A DNA stretch of 64,000 bases from contig NC_084850.1 of assembly GCF_033115175.1 (NCBI RefSeq), positions 1,054,001-1,118,000 of the forward strand. The letters run 5' to 3'. Below are positions 10,263 to 20,634 of this stretch, piece after piece. The DNA comes from Lepus europaeus (taxonomy: Eukaryota > Chordata > Mammalia > Lagomorpha > Leporidae). The position numbers and the translations under genes are program-made. How positions within the stretch are numbered: position 1 is the first letter of the stretch; each line of letters begins with the position of its first letter. The notes below the pieces were generated by a model. It did not search any database. It was not told where the DNA came from and was given only the letters and a program-made list of their open reading frames with translations.

Positions 10263-13200
10263 AAAGAGGTCACCTCTGGAGTCGGGGTGTGGGGGTGAAA
10301 AGAGGGCCACCCAAGGCCTTTCAAAGGCAATGGTGGGCACACAGGGCATTGCTCTTTATGCTTTGTTAGTGTCCTTCTGTGTCGACTCAGTACCCAAAAG
10401 AAACCATCTGAGGAAGGAAGCTGTCTATGGGGTTATGGAGACGCACCAGGGTCCTCAGCCATGGCAAGAAATGGTAAGGGGCGAGCCCAGGGCCCTGAGG
10501 CCCGGCCCAGCAGCTGCTACCCACTGGAAGGGCAAGGCAGTGGTTCAATGATTTCTGAATCTGTTGGCAAATGCTCCAGTGCTCCCCACCTGCCCATCTT
10601 CCTGTGTGGTCTTGCGACCCTGCCTTGCTCTCTGCTCCCGCTGCTCGTGAACTTGCTGCTGGGGCCAGGCACAGCAGCAGCCCTTGGTGTTAAGGGCCAG
10701 GAACCTTGGCGCTGCCTCCATGGGGGTTCCTGCCCTGCACCAAGGTCCAGCAGGCACATGCTGGAGGTTATGCCTGCCCACCGGCTCCATGCGCTGCCCA
10801 GCTGCCCACAACCAGTTTGGCTAACGACCAGTTCACCTTATTACCAGGTCACCTCCAAGCCTGTATTTGGAATTCAAATGAAGGAGTTTATTTTCACCTT
10901 TTATTCTAACAGTGACTCTAGCTTAATCAGTCCTCTGATGATCCATTTGCCTGGTTTAAAAAAAAATTAAGCATTTTGAAACCAATTCTCAGCTAGGCTA
11001 GGGGTTGCTTTCTCTCCTGCGCTAATGAGCAAGTCATTGGCACCCATGGCTGGGGACCTGGTGCGGGTTGTGTGGCTCCGCAGTGGACTGTATTTGACAT
11101 TTCTGCCATTTGCAAAGGAAAACTGGGTTAGGACACACAAAACCGCTCCAGAAAACGCACTTATCTGAACGTTAGGAAACAAAGTCCTGAAGTATTGCAG
11201 AATCGTGAGAAGCGAAAAGGACAAGCGGAAGATGTCGCAAACGTGTTAAGTTGCCCTCCCGCCTCGTCTTGGCCTCTGGACCCACGGTTAATCCCTTGCC
11301 GCCCACCATGGAGCTGGCCCCGAGATATACTTTGTTAACTATTATGGAACACAGGTGAAAGAGCGCTCGGAAGAATGTGTTGTTTTGTGTTTGTAATCCA
11401 TAAGATGACAAAAAGTGGGGAAGAAATAAGCCGCTGATGTCGAAACGGGTCGTGCGCAGTGCGCGGGAGGCTGCCTCCCGTCCCCTTGCCCTCTGTAACA
11501 CGACCCGCACCCCAGCTGCTCCACTGCACGGGGGCTTCCAAACGCAGCCCGCTTGTGGGCTCTCAGTGACAAGGCCGGGGGGGCTCCAACCAGATGTTGT
11601 CTAGATTCTTCTCTCCCCTCAGCACCTGGCTCTGAGGCTGCCACTCCGGAGAAGTTCTGGTGATGGCTTGATCCCCTGCCCAGTGAAGGGGTGGCTTTGA
11701 GTGTCACTTGGGGAGCAGGCTGCACTCCGGGCTGCCTTGTGGGCAGGGAGCAAGGTGTGTGGCGTGTGTTCGGGGGACAGCTGGCCGCATCTCCTGGGGC
11801 TTGTGGAGGCTGGCGGCTGTTTGGGCCAGCAGGCACGGAGGACAGTGGTGGGAAGCAAAGGGTGGGCACCCTTGCCCCAGCTCCTGTGTGCCCTGGCAGC
11901 ACAAAGCAGGGCCAAGAGGGGGAGGGGTGCCCACCGGGAGAGGGAGAATACAGGGCTGCCTGGCCCCAAGCATTGGAAAGAGACGACCCCACCCACACAG
12001 CCATGCAAAGTGGGGGGGCTCCCCTTTCCTTGCACTGTGATCTTGGCACGTGAGGAAAGGGTGGGAGCGAGGGCCAGGAGCTCAGGGGTCCAGTCCAAGC
12101 TGGCCCTGCAGATGGGGGAGGGAAAGCTTCCAGTGGGACGTGAGTTTGGGCTGCATTTTAATCACTGACGGGGCCCAGACAAGTTAATGGGGCGGCAGGG
12201 GGGTGCGGGGTGAGAAGGCGCCAGCACACAGAGGAAAGCTCAGGAAAGGCTGCAAATGCCCCAGGAATTGCTCAAGGGCTGCAGGCCCAGGTGTGTTGCC
12301 CGCTCCCAGGCTTTGTGTCCAGATCGGGCCGACCATGCGGCAAGCAAGGCCATTACCCACTATCGGAAGCTGCAGGCGCAGCACCAGCGCCCTGTTGTGG
12401 ACAGAAGCCTCGCGGGGCTGTGCTGGAGCCCCTGGCTCTGCACACCAGCAGTCTGCGGCTGTCTGTCGCCGCCCCAGGGGCTCCGAGCCTCGCCTCCTGC
12501 TCTCCTGGAGAGCGGCAGGCCGCCAGGGGTGCAGGGCGAACAGTCTGTGCCCAACAGGGCAGCTGCGGCCGGGTCTCCTGGCCATTTTGTGGACTCAGGC
12601 CCTTCCAGAAGGGCCTACGGGCACCAGGGTTGGTACAGTCCCTGCCAGCGTGCCTTGCAGTGTGCCATCTGCCTCCAGGGCTTCGCTGGCAGAGCCCAAG
12701 GAACGTGTGCTGCCCGGGTCCCTCTGGCTGCCCCTTCCCGCCATTCTCTCTCTCTCGCTCGCTCTCGGCAGACCCCTGCCGCAGCCCCAGCGGCCCGCAC
12801 CAGCATCTCACGGTGGAAAATGGCTGCCACCGCCACAGGCTGCCTGGTGGCTGAGCGGGAACCATGGCAACAGGAAGCAGGAGGATATTCCCGGCAGCCC
12901 TCAGAAAGGGCAGCCTATTTCTGGGAGCGGAGCCCAGTCACTCACTAGTTGTGTGCTTGGCTGTGAGTTGCAGGGCTGGTCGTTGAGGGTGCTGGGCCCG
13001 AGCAGCATGACCAGTGATCCGCTTCCCCCCTTCCCATAGAGCACATTGACTCACGGCTGTGCCCTGCCCATCTGCAGCCAGAACACAAGAGGATGAGCGC
13101 TTTGGGGGGTGCTCAGAGCGGGCCTTCCTCGCACTGAGGGGCTGCTCACTGCCTGAGCTATTTCCCTGCCTGGGGTCGCACTTCCCTGTTTGCAGCATAG

Positions 13201-14099
13201 GGGCGTCTTGGGAGCCGCCTGGCCATGGGGCAGTTTGGGTGCTCCCTACAGCGAACGTGCGTGTGGGGCACCAACTCCCCGAGTCAGCGCACTGTTCCAA
13301 CCTAGTGACCGGCCTCCCCTCCCCCCGCGCCCCGGGCCTGCACACGCCCACGCCCTTGCACACGCACACACACCACACACTCTGCTGAGTGGCTTTGGGT
13401 GTAGACGACTCTGCCCCCTAGCGTCAGACTGTGATCAGTGCGTGGGCTCCGCAGGGAGACTCCATGGGGATTCCTTTCGGAAAGGGGAATGTCTTTGGAG
13501 ATGAGACACCTAAGGAGACTTGGGTCCAAGCAGAAACCGCAGGTGGAGCTCGAGGCGAAGATAGCAAGAGGGGCTCGCAGGCCCTGGCAGCTCTGCTTGC
13601 CACGCGCCACCTGCTTCGTGAACAACCTCAGCCCTTCTCGTGGCTGCCTCGACCTTTCCTCCTCCAATTCCACACCAAATGCATCTTTTCCCACACTGCT
13701 TCTCATCTCAGAAACGAACGGAAGAGAACTCCTTGCTGCCTCCCCTCATTCTCACCTCTCCTGGGGCTCTTACATCCTAAGTGGCTTTCAAATAACCCAC
13801 TTGTGCTGGGCAGAGTGTTGGCCTGAAGGGACTCTGCAGACGCCATGAACGCTATCAGGCAGCGCGAGGCAACATTCCCATGCTGAGGCCAGAAGGGGAG
13901 GTTAGCAAGACACAAGTCTGGTGGGAAGAGCTTGCCCAGCCACTGCCAGCTGGCTGAGGACAAGGAGTCAGGGAGCCCCGGTCCCACAGCATCCAGAATA
14001 TTTCTTAGCTCCCAAAAGAAGCCCCGTGCCCTGTAAGCACTCAGCGCACAGTCCCCTCTCCCGCAGGCCCTGGCAACTGCTGACATACTTCCCGGTTCT
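10263..14099. other. Intergenic unique block, no gene supported
   Basis: Mostly GC-rich. Several frames on both strands are open at once (11.3-12.1 and 12.2-13.0 kb), the mark of base composition rather than coding. An AT-richer block (about 10,850-11,420) looks unique. No repeats recognised. Confidence 0.6.
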
Positions 14100-14404
14100 C
14101 TGGTGGTTCATGCAAATGGGATCATGCAGTACATACTCTCAGTGTTCATTCATGGTGTGCCCTGCATCAGTGTTTCATCGCTTTTCATGCCTGAGTCATA
14201 TTCCCTTGTATGTTTAGATCATATTTGGTTTATCCATTCATTTGTTGACAGATCTTTGGGTTGTTTCTACTTTATGATGAGCCATATTATGAACAAATCT
14301 GCTATGGACATTTGTGGCAAGCTTTTGTGTGGACATATGCTTTTAAAATTTCTTGAATATATATTGCACCTACATTTTGAGGAACTACTGGACTGCTTTT
14401 CTTT
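14100..14404 (-). mobile_element. Old LINE-1 fragment, antisense
   Basis: Reverse complement of the mammalian L1 3' region (TTCATTTGTTGACAGATCTT, GTTGTTTCTACTTTATGATG). It continues at 14,758 and 15,310 after two SINE insertions. Confidence 0.75.
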
Positions 14405-14453
14405 TTTGAAAGATTTTTTTATTTATTTGAAAGGCAGAGCTACAGAGAGGCAC

Positions 14454-14504
<51 letters not shown>

Positions 14505-14757
14505 TCTTCTACCCACTAGTTCACTCCCCAGATCGCCGCAACGGCTGGAGCTGGGCTGAAGCCAGGAGCCAGGAGCTTCCTTCAGGTCTCCCACATGAGT
14601 TCAGGGGCCCAAGGACTTGGGCCATCCTACACTGCTTTCCCAGGCCATAGCAGAGAGCTGGATCAGAAGTGGAGCAGCCAGGACTCAAACCCACGCCCAT
14701 AAGGGATGCCGGCACTGCAGGCAGCAGCTTTACCTGCTACACCACAGCACCAGCCCC
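14405..14757 (-). repeat. C-repeat SINE with (GA)n tract, inserted in LINE-1
   Basis: Minus-strand CSINE with a 39-base (GA)n tract (14,459-14,498), ending at the head text CACAGCACCAGCCCC. Confidence 0.93.
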
Positions 14758-14953
14758 TAAATCTTCCTGCTTAAGTAGTTTCTTTTAGGTATTTTAGTTG
14801 AAGTAACGAACAGCTAAATAATACAGACATCTTCCCATTTGTTTAGACCTGCTTTAATGTCTTTTAAGAATATATTGTTCTATAAGCTTTGCTTTTCTTT
14901 TCAAAACTTATTCCTAAGTATTTTATTCTTTTTGATGTAATTGTAAATGCTAC
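14758..14953 (-). mobile_element. LINE-1 fragment, antisense, middle part
   Basis: AT-rich L1 antisense text between two C-repeats, continuous with the flanking fragments. Confidence 0.6.
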
Positions 14954-14962
14954 TGTTTTCTT

Positions 14963-15300
14963 TAAAAAAAAGATTAATCTATTTATTTCAAAGTCAAAGT
15001 TACACAGAGAGAAGGAGAAGCAGAGAGAGAGAGAGAGAGAAGTCTTCCATCTGCTGGTTCACTCCCCAACTGGCCGCACTGGCTGGAGCTGCATTGATCC
15101 GAAGCCAGGAGCCAGGAGCTTTTCCTGGGTTTCCCACACAGGTGTAGGGACCCAAGGACTTGGGTCATCTTCTACTGCTTTCGCAGGCCATAGCAGAGAG
15201 CTGAATCGGAAGTGGAGCAGCCGGGTCTTGAACCGGCGCCCATATGGGATGCTGGCACTGCAGGCGATGGCTTTACTGCTACTTCACTGTGCTGGCTCCA
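14963..15300 (-). repeat. C-repeat SINE with target duplication
   Basis: Minus-strand CSINE. TGTTTTCTT at 14,954-14,962 is repeated at 15,301-15,309. Confidence 0.93.
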
Positions 15301-15309
15301 TGTTTTCTT

Positions 15310-15570
15310 AATTTCATTTTGGGTTATTCATTGGTAGAATGTGGAAATGGATTGTTTTTTATATATGGGTCTTGTATCTTGCAAGTTGGCTGAACTTGTC
15401 TGTTATTTCTACTAGACTGGTGTGGGTGTGCATTCCTTGGGCTTTTCTTTATTCAAGGTAATGTCATCTGCAAATAGAGGGAGTTTTATTTCTCCCTTCT
15501 AATCTGGACGCAATGTGTTATTATCCCATTTTTCTTGCCTCCACTCTAATAGTATAACTCTTTTGATAGT
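15310..15570 (-). mobile_element. LINE-1 ORF2 fragment, antisense
   Basis: Contains GTAATGTCATCTGCAAATAG, a hallmark of antisense L1 ORF2, in decayed context. Confidence 0.75.
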
Positions 15571-15879
15571 TGCTATACATCACTGGACAACCGGTTTCTG
15601 CAGCTATTTCTCCAGCCATCAATCTATACCTTTTCTGTTGATTGTCTGCCAAGAGAACCGATGGTTTGGCTTCTTTGCCCAGTGGAGAAAGAGCAGGGAC
15701 AAAATCTGCCACTGACCCCACCCATCCTTTCCCCCATGTCTCTCTATGTGTATGGGGAGGGCAGTGCACAAAGTGTCACACCTTGAAGCAATAAGCTGAC
15801 CCACTGTGCCCTTGGAGTGTCCCTGGTGCCTTCCTCCCTACTCAGCCTTCCACAGGAACCTCCCTGGCCCACAGCCAGG
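15571..15879. other. Intergenic, nothing recognised
   Basis: A 309-base stretch between an L1 fragment and a C-repeat. The first bases may still be L1. No gene. Confidence 0.5.
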
Positions 15880-16075
15880 GCTGGGCTAGGTCGAAGCCAG
15901 GAGCCAGGCACTCTATCCTGGGCTCAAGCACTTGGGCCCTCCTCTGCTGCTTCCCCAGTGCATTAGCGGGGAGCTGGATCGGAAGTGGAGCAGCCAGGAC
16001 TTGAACCCACACCCATATGGGATGTCAGAGTCACATGCGGTGGCTTAACCAGCTGTGCCACAACACTGACTCCCA
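15880..16075 (-). repeat. Diverged C-repeat SINE
   Basis: Minus-strand CSINE core and head (GAAGCCAGGAGCCAGG, GTGGAGCAGCCAGGACTTGA, CACCCATATGGGATG). The tail half is lost. Confidence 0.85.
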
Positions 16076-17814
16076 GGAGAGTGATTTTTCTGCCTGCACT
16101 CTGGCTGGAGCTGCGGTGACTCCAGGTAAGAGGACTGTGGGAGGTAGAAGAACAAGCCCCCAAGGATATCCTAGCCTTTGAAGGTGAGCTTCTTTGTAAA
16201 AAGTTTCTTATACACGTGAGTTAGTTAAGGGTGTCAAGATGAGAGGATGCTGGATTAGGGCCCTGAATCCAATGACAAGCGACCTTCCGGGAAGAGAAGA
16301 CACAGCACGGAGGAAAAGGTTGCATGAGGATGGAGGCAGAGGCAGCAGTGATGTAGCCGCAAGCCAAGGAGCACGTGGAGCCCCCTGAAGCTGGCAGAGG
16401 CAGGAGGCAGGAAGGACCCTGTGAGGGTGAGGGAACAACTTCACAGCAGCCCTCAGAAAACACACAGAAATCAATGCAGTCACACTTGCATACCTTGCTG
16501 CCTGAGGTAGACCCGTTTAGGGTGCACACTCCTTCCTCTCTCCTGATATCCTGACTTCCACCTCCCCTCAGCCACGCGTTCCCAGGGGCTGCCTTTGAGC
16601 TCAACATTGCCGACAAGCGCAGCCCCTCTGAGGGTCAAGCTCATGAGCCTCCCTTCACTGATCACACCTTCTCCCTGTCCAGCCCCTGGAGCTGATCTCC
16701 TAGCATCTTTGACTTCCTGCTCCCCAGGTCCTGTCCGCATGCTACTGGGGGTTACAGTGTGATGTCCTGGGGACGCGAGATCTGGGGGCATGGGTCCCGA
16801 AAGCTGAAGTTCCCCCACGGGGTGCAGGTTGGGGGAGAGCAAAGGTGGAATGTTGCTGTCCGTTCAGGTGGAAGCTTTTGGAGATCTCTGTTCATCAGGA
16901 TGGAATCGCAAATCACTTGCGGGAGGCTTTCTGGGGACGTCATCCCAGGATGGATTCAGGGCAGGCAGACTCCAGGCAGAACGCCCCAGTGGCCTCCTCC
17001 CATCCCCAATGATCCACCCAACCCCTCTTGTCCCCAGGGCCCTACCCAGAGTCGAGGTCATTATATTTGTTTCACACCGTGCTCCCCCTAGGCAAGAGCC
17101 CCTATGTGGCTGTGGCGCTGTGTCACTAAGCCTCCCATGGCTGACCCACCTGTGGCTTCTCCCTGGGGTAGCCACAAAGAACCGCAGTCCTTTCCAGAAG
17201 TCACAGGCCTCATTGTGCGTGGTAGTCTTTTTTTTTTTTTTAAACTAACAGTTTTATTGCCATAGAATGCACATGCCATAAAAGGCGCCCGTGCCTAGAG
17301 TTGTGCAACCGTCCGTTATCGTCACAGTCTCCACATACACCCCCCCCCCCAAGGAAGGCCCGCCCTGCAGAGTCAGTGCAGCTGTCCTTGGGTCCTGTTG
17401 CCTGGCTGCCCAACTCTTAGCATTATCATTGGCCAAGAGCTTCTGCTTAGTTCCTTTTTTTGGTTTGAATCTTGGCAAAAGAAAACAATCGCATGCAGGA
17501 GAGTGACCCGGAAGTGCCAGTCTAACCAGTGTGCCCACTTGGATGCAAAAACCTGCCTTTGTCCACAGAACCAAACTGTGGCCTGCTCAGGAAACTGAGC
17601 CACCTGCTGACCGTGGGGACGGCTCCTGCAGCCACAGTGGGAAGGGCCATGGCCACTCTGCTTTTACAGACATTGCTCTGTCTGGAGCAAGGGACTGCGG
17701 CGGGGTGGGGGTGGGGGTTGTAGCAGAGACCCTAGGAGGTTCCAAGGACAACGGGAGGATGGGATTTCAAAGAAGCTGCTCTTCAAGTGTGTGGAAAGGC
17801 TGTAGCAAGGAGGT
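16076..17814. other. Intergenic; old repeat copy and unique sequence
   Basis: About 16,225-16,440 matches the unassigned old repeat seen at 19.3, 22.6-23.3, 30.4 and 53.2 kb. The remainder is unique. A T run lies at 17,229-17,241 and a C run at 17,340-17,350. No gene. Confidence 0.55.
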
Positions 17815-18125
17815 GAAGGCAGGGCGGTGGTGGTGCAGATACCTGAGCGCTGCTTCGTGTCCCCGCTATTCTACTTCCAATCCAGCTTCCTGGAAAATGG
17901 CCCAACTATTTGAGCCCCTGGCACCTGTGTGAGACCCCAGGATGAAGTTCCTGGTTCCGGGCTTCAGTCTGGCCCAGCCCCAGCTGTTGGGGCCATTTGG
18001 GGAGTGACCCAGTGGATACAAGATCGACTCACTTTTACTCTCGCTCTTGCTTTCTCGCTCTCGCTCTTTTTATTTCCTCCCCCTCTCTGTTGCTCTTCCC
18101 TTCAAGTAAAGAAATATTTAAAAAA
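17815..18125 (+). repeat. Diverged C-repeat SINE
   Basis: Plus-strand core strings CCAATCCAGCTTCCTGG, CAGCCCCAGCTGTTGGGGCC and GGGGAGTGACCCAGTGGAT, followed by a (CTCTCG)-rich tail and an A-rich end. Confidence 0.8.
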
Positions 18126-20104
18126 GAAAGATCACCCAAGCTTTCCTCTGCACTCCGAGTGTCGCTCCCTTCTTTCTCTGCTTCAGCCTTTGAGCCTTAG
18201 CTGAAGCGTTTAACTCCTTGACATGAGTCACCCTCTTGTCTGATAATAGCTTCATTGTGAGCGGAGGACTGTATCTTAATTATTGTCAAGGCACTGGTCA
18301 GGGTTAGATAAGGAAAGGCTGGCAAACACGGCATAATCCTGCTGCGCCCTCAAAGAGCTTACTCTCTGAGCCAGGGGTGTGGTGTGTCTGTGACAGTGGT
18401 GACAGGTGCAGGGAAGTGAGGGCTCTGCTGTGGGTGTGGCCTGCCCGTGGGAGAGGAGGTGCTGCTGGCTCCGATTGGCGCTGTGAATTATTCATTTATC
18501 AAGCGCTCCGCAAGGCTGCCTGCCAGGAGAGTGCCCTGTGACCCAGGGCTTTAAAAATTAATGTGCTCATTGAGTCATTCCCTTGACTCACATTCACGGG
18601 CACCTATTACTTGCTGAGTGCAGACTCTGCACACCACAAAAGGCCCTGGGGACGATGAGGAGTTCAAGCTTCGCTGTTTAACTTGCAAACCCAGTGCGGC
18701 AGCAGGCGCAGAGGGGATGCATGGGCTGTCAGGCAGGGGTGGAGGGGCAGGCCCAGGGAGGTATGATTTGGATTGTGTGCGCATGCGCACACACAGATGC
18801 ATGTGTGCTGTGCAGGGAACACACAATGTACATGTGTGTGTGTCCGTGAGGGGTGCGTGGGTAGTGTGCCCAGATGTGGGAAGCTAAGGGGCAGTAGGTT
18901 GATTCCCCAAAGGCTCCCCTTTAGGGAGCGTGGACTTGACCTTGTCAGACGTAGCAGGAGCTGGCCTTGACTCACAGGGTGAGGGAATGTGAGCACTCTG
19001 GGGCTTTGCCAGGTTTCATCCTCAGCTTGGAGACCACAGGGACAGAGTGCTCAAAGCGTGACAGGCGCCAGCAGCATAGGGAGCTGGGGGTCCTGAGCCC
19101 CCTCACACACATGCACAGCTAGGCACATATGGACCAGAGCAAGCTGGGCAGAAGGAGGTGGGGGCAGGAACCCTGTTGTCCGGCAGAGCATGTGCAGAAA
19201 CGCGGTGCTGGGGGGTCGTCCGTTCCGGACGACCTCGGGAAGTGAAGGGGCTCTGCGGGGTGCTGCGTGGCGGGGTGGGCTCCGTCCAGCCTCCTAGCTG
19301 ACGAAGCTCACTCTGATGGCTGGTGTTCTGGATGAACGGCCTCATCCAGATGTGATGACCACTAAATCCAACGACAGGTGTCCTTGTCAGAGCCGGAGAA
19401 GACACAGACCAGGCAGACAGAGGCAGAGACTCCGAGTGGCTCAGGAAGGAGAGTGTGGCTGGACAGGGTGGGAGGAGGTAGTGGGGAGCTGCCATGATGA
19501 CGTCACCTGCCTAGAGGCTTAGAGTGTAGTGGCTTTTGCCTCTGCACCCCCTCAGGTGTCTTGAATGACAGCAATTATGCAAATATGTTAGAATGATCCA
19601 AGCGACTACCACTAGCGTGGGAGTGCCTTTGGTGACCTATGTTCCCAATGCCTGATGAATGGGTTCCTGCCTGTGGAAGACATGAATGGATGATGAGATG
19701 TAACTATGTGTTTCATAGTTAATACTCATTCAACACTTATGTGTGTGCCAGGCTTGAAAGATGAACAGAAACTAGATTCCTAACAGATGCGGAACAGCTG
19801 GGAAATCCACACCGAAACACCCTTAATGTCTCCATGACGAGAAGCCCGCCTCACATTTTGTGCAGAGCGCTTCCTTCAGTTCTCAGCTGCATCTTCCGAC
19901 ATTCCTGCAAATCTGGGTTTGGGTCATACAAAAACACCTTCGCCCCAACGGGAACTCCCTTTAAATGCCGTTTGCCCAGGGCTTGGCTGCTGATGCCAGG
20001 TGTCCGCATCCTAAGACACGATGGACCATCACCCCGGAGCCCCACCTTAGCCAGACCCTCAGCCTGTGACCTCGCTGTGCCCTGGCGGAGCATCTCCTCG
20101 GGTT
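18126..20104. other. Intergenic upstream of CCNQ promoter
   Basis: Unique AT-richer block (18,180-18,560), then GC-rich sequence. An old repeat copy lies near 19,325-19,470, and MIR/L2-like strings near 18,565-18,640 and 19,715-19,760. No gene. Confidence 0.55.
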
Positions 20105-20253
20105 CCCATCCCAGGGGCGGGGCCTGAATCTCCCAGGGGCGGAGCGTCAGTTCCTGGGGCAGGCTTGTGGCGTCTGGGGACAAGGCTTGTGTCTCCCGGA
20201 GGCGGGGCATAAGCCTACTAGGAACTGCCCTGTGCTTCTTGGGGCGGGGCGTA

Positions 20254-20261
20254 TGACGTCA
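20254..20261. promoter_or_regulatory. Palindromic CRE (TGACGTCA)
   Basis: A perfect 8-base CREB/ATF site lies about 260 bases upstream of the CCNQ start codon, directly after a GC box. Confidence 0.65.
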
Positions 20262-20516
20262 GGAGGACGACCGGCGCACACAGGCCGCCAGGCGGTATCT
20301 ACCTCTGCGCCTGCGCCGCGCCTGCGCACTCGGCGAGGCCGCGTTCTCTCGCGCAGTCGCACTCACCGGGAGGGCGGGCCTGCGGGGCGGGGCCGGGCGC
20401 GGCCGGGCGGGGCGGCCGGTCCCGCCGCCAGGACCCCCGGGAGGCGGCCTAGACTCGCGGAGAGCACTTCTCCTTCCGGTGGGGGGGTGCGTCGTAGGGC
20501 TGCGGGGCGGGGCTTC

Positions 20517-20634
20517 ATGGAGGCCGTTGGCCGAGAGAGCTACGGAGGAGGGGCTGGGGCGCTGGGGGCCGAGGGGCGGCCGGTGTCCGAGGCGAGGGTA
20601 CACTTCCGAGTGACGAGATTCATCATGGAGGCAG
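20517..20634 (+). CDS. CCNQ: CCNQ coding exon 1
   Basis: Encodes the start codon, a divergent Gly-rich leader and the conserved [16 protein letters not shown] segment that begins the cyclin fold. It ends after the first base of a Gly codon (GCA G), followed by donor GTAACC. The exon sits inside the CpG-rich promoter block. Confidence 0.94.

Noticed and set aside
11342-12049. 235-codon minus-strand open frame
   Set aside because: Overlaps open frames on both strands; low-complexity Pro/Ser content; no splice or homology support.
12203-13039. 278-codon plus-strand open frame
   Set aside because: Three plus-strand frames and the minus strand are open over the same bases, which indicates GC bias rather than coding.
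12340-13400. Second CpG island or promoter upstream of CCNQ
   Set aside because: CpG is only moderately enriched, there are no clustered GC boxes as at 20.1-20.7 kb, and no adjacent exon is recognised.
14459-14498. CRISPR-like or satellite array
   Set aside because: It is a (GA)n tract inside a C-repeat. No direct repeats with unique spacers exist anywhere in the window.
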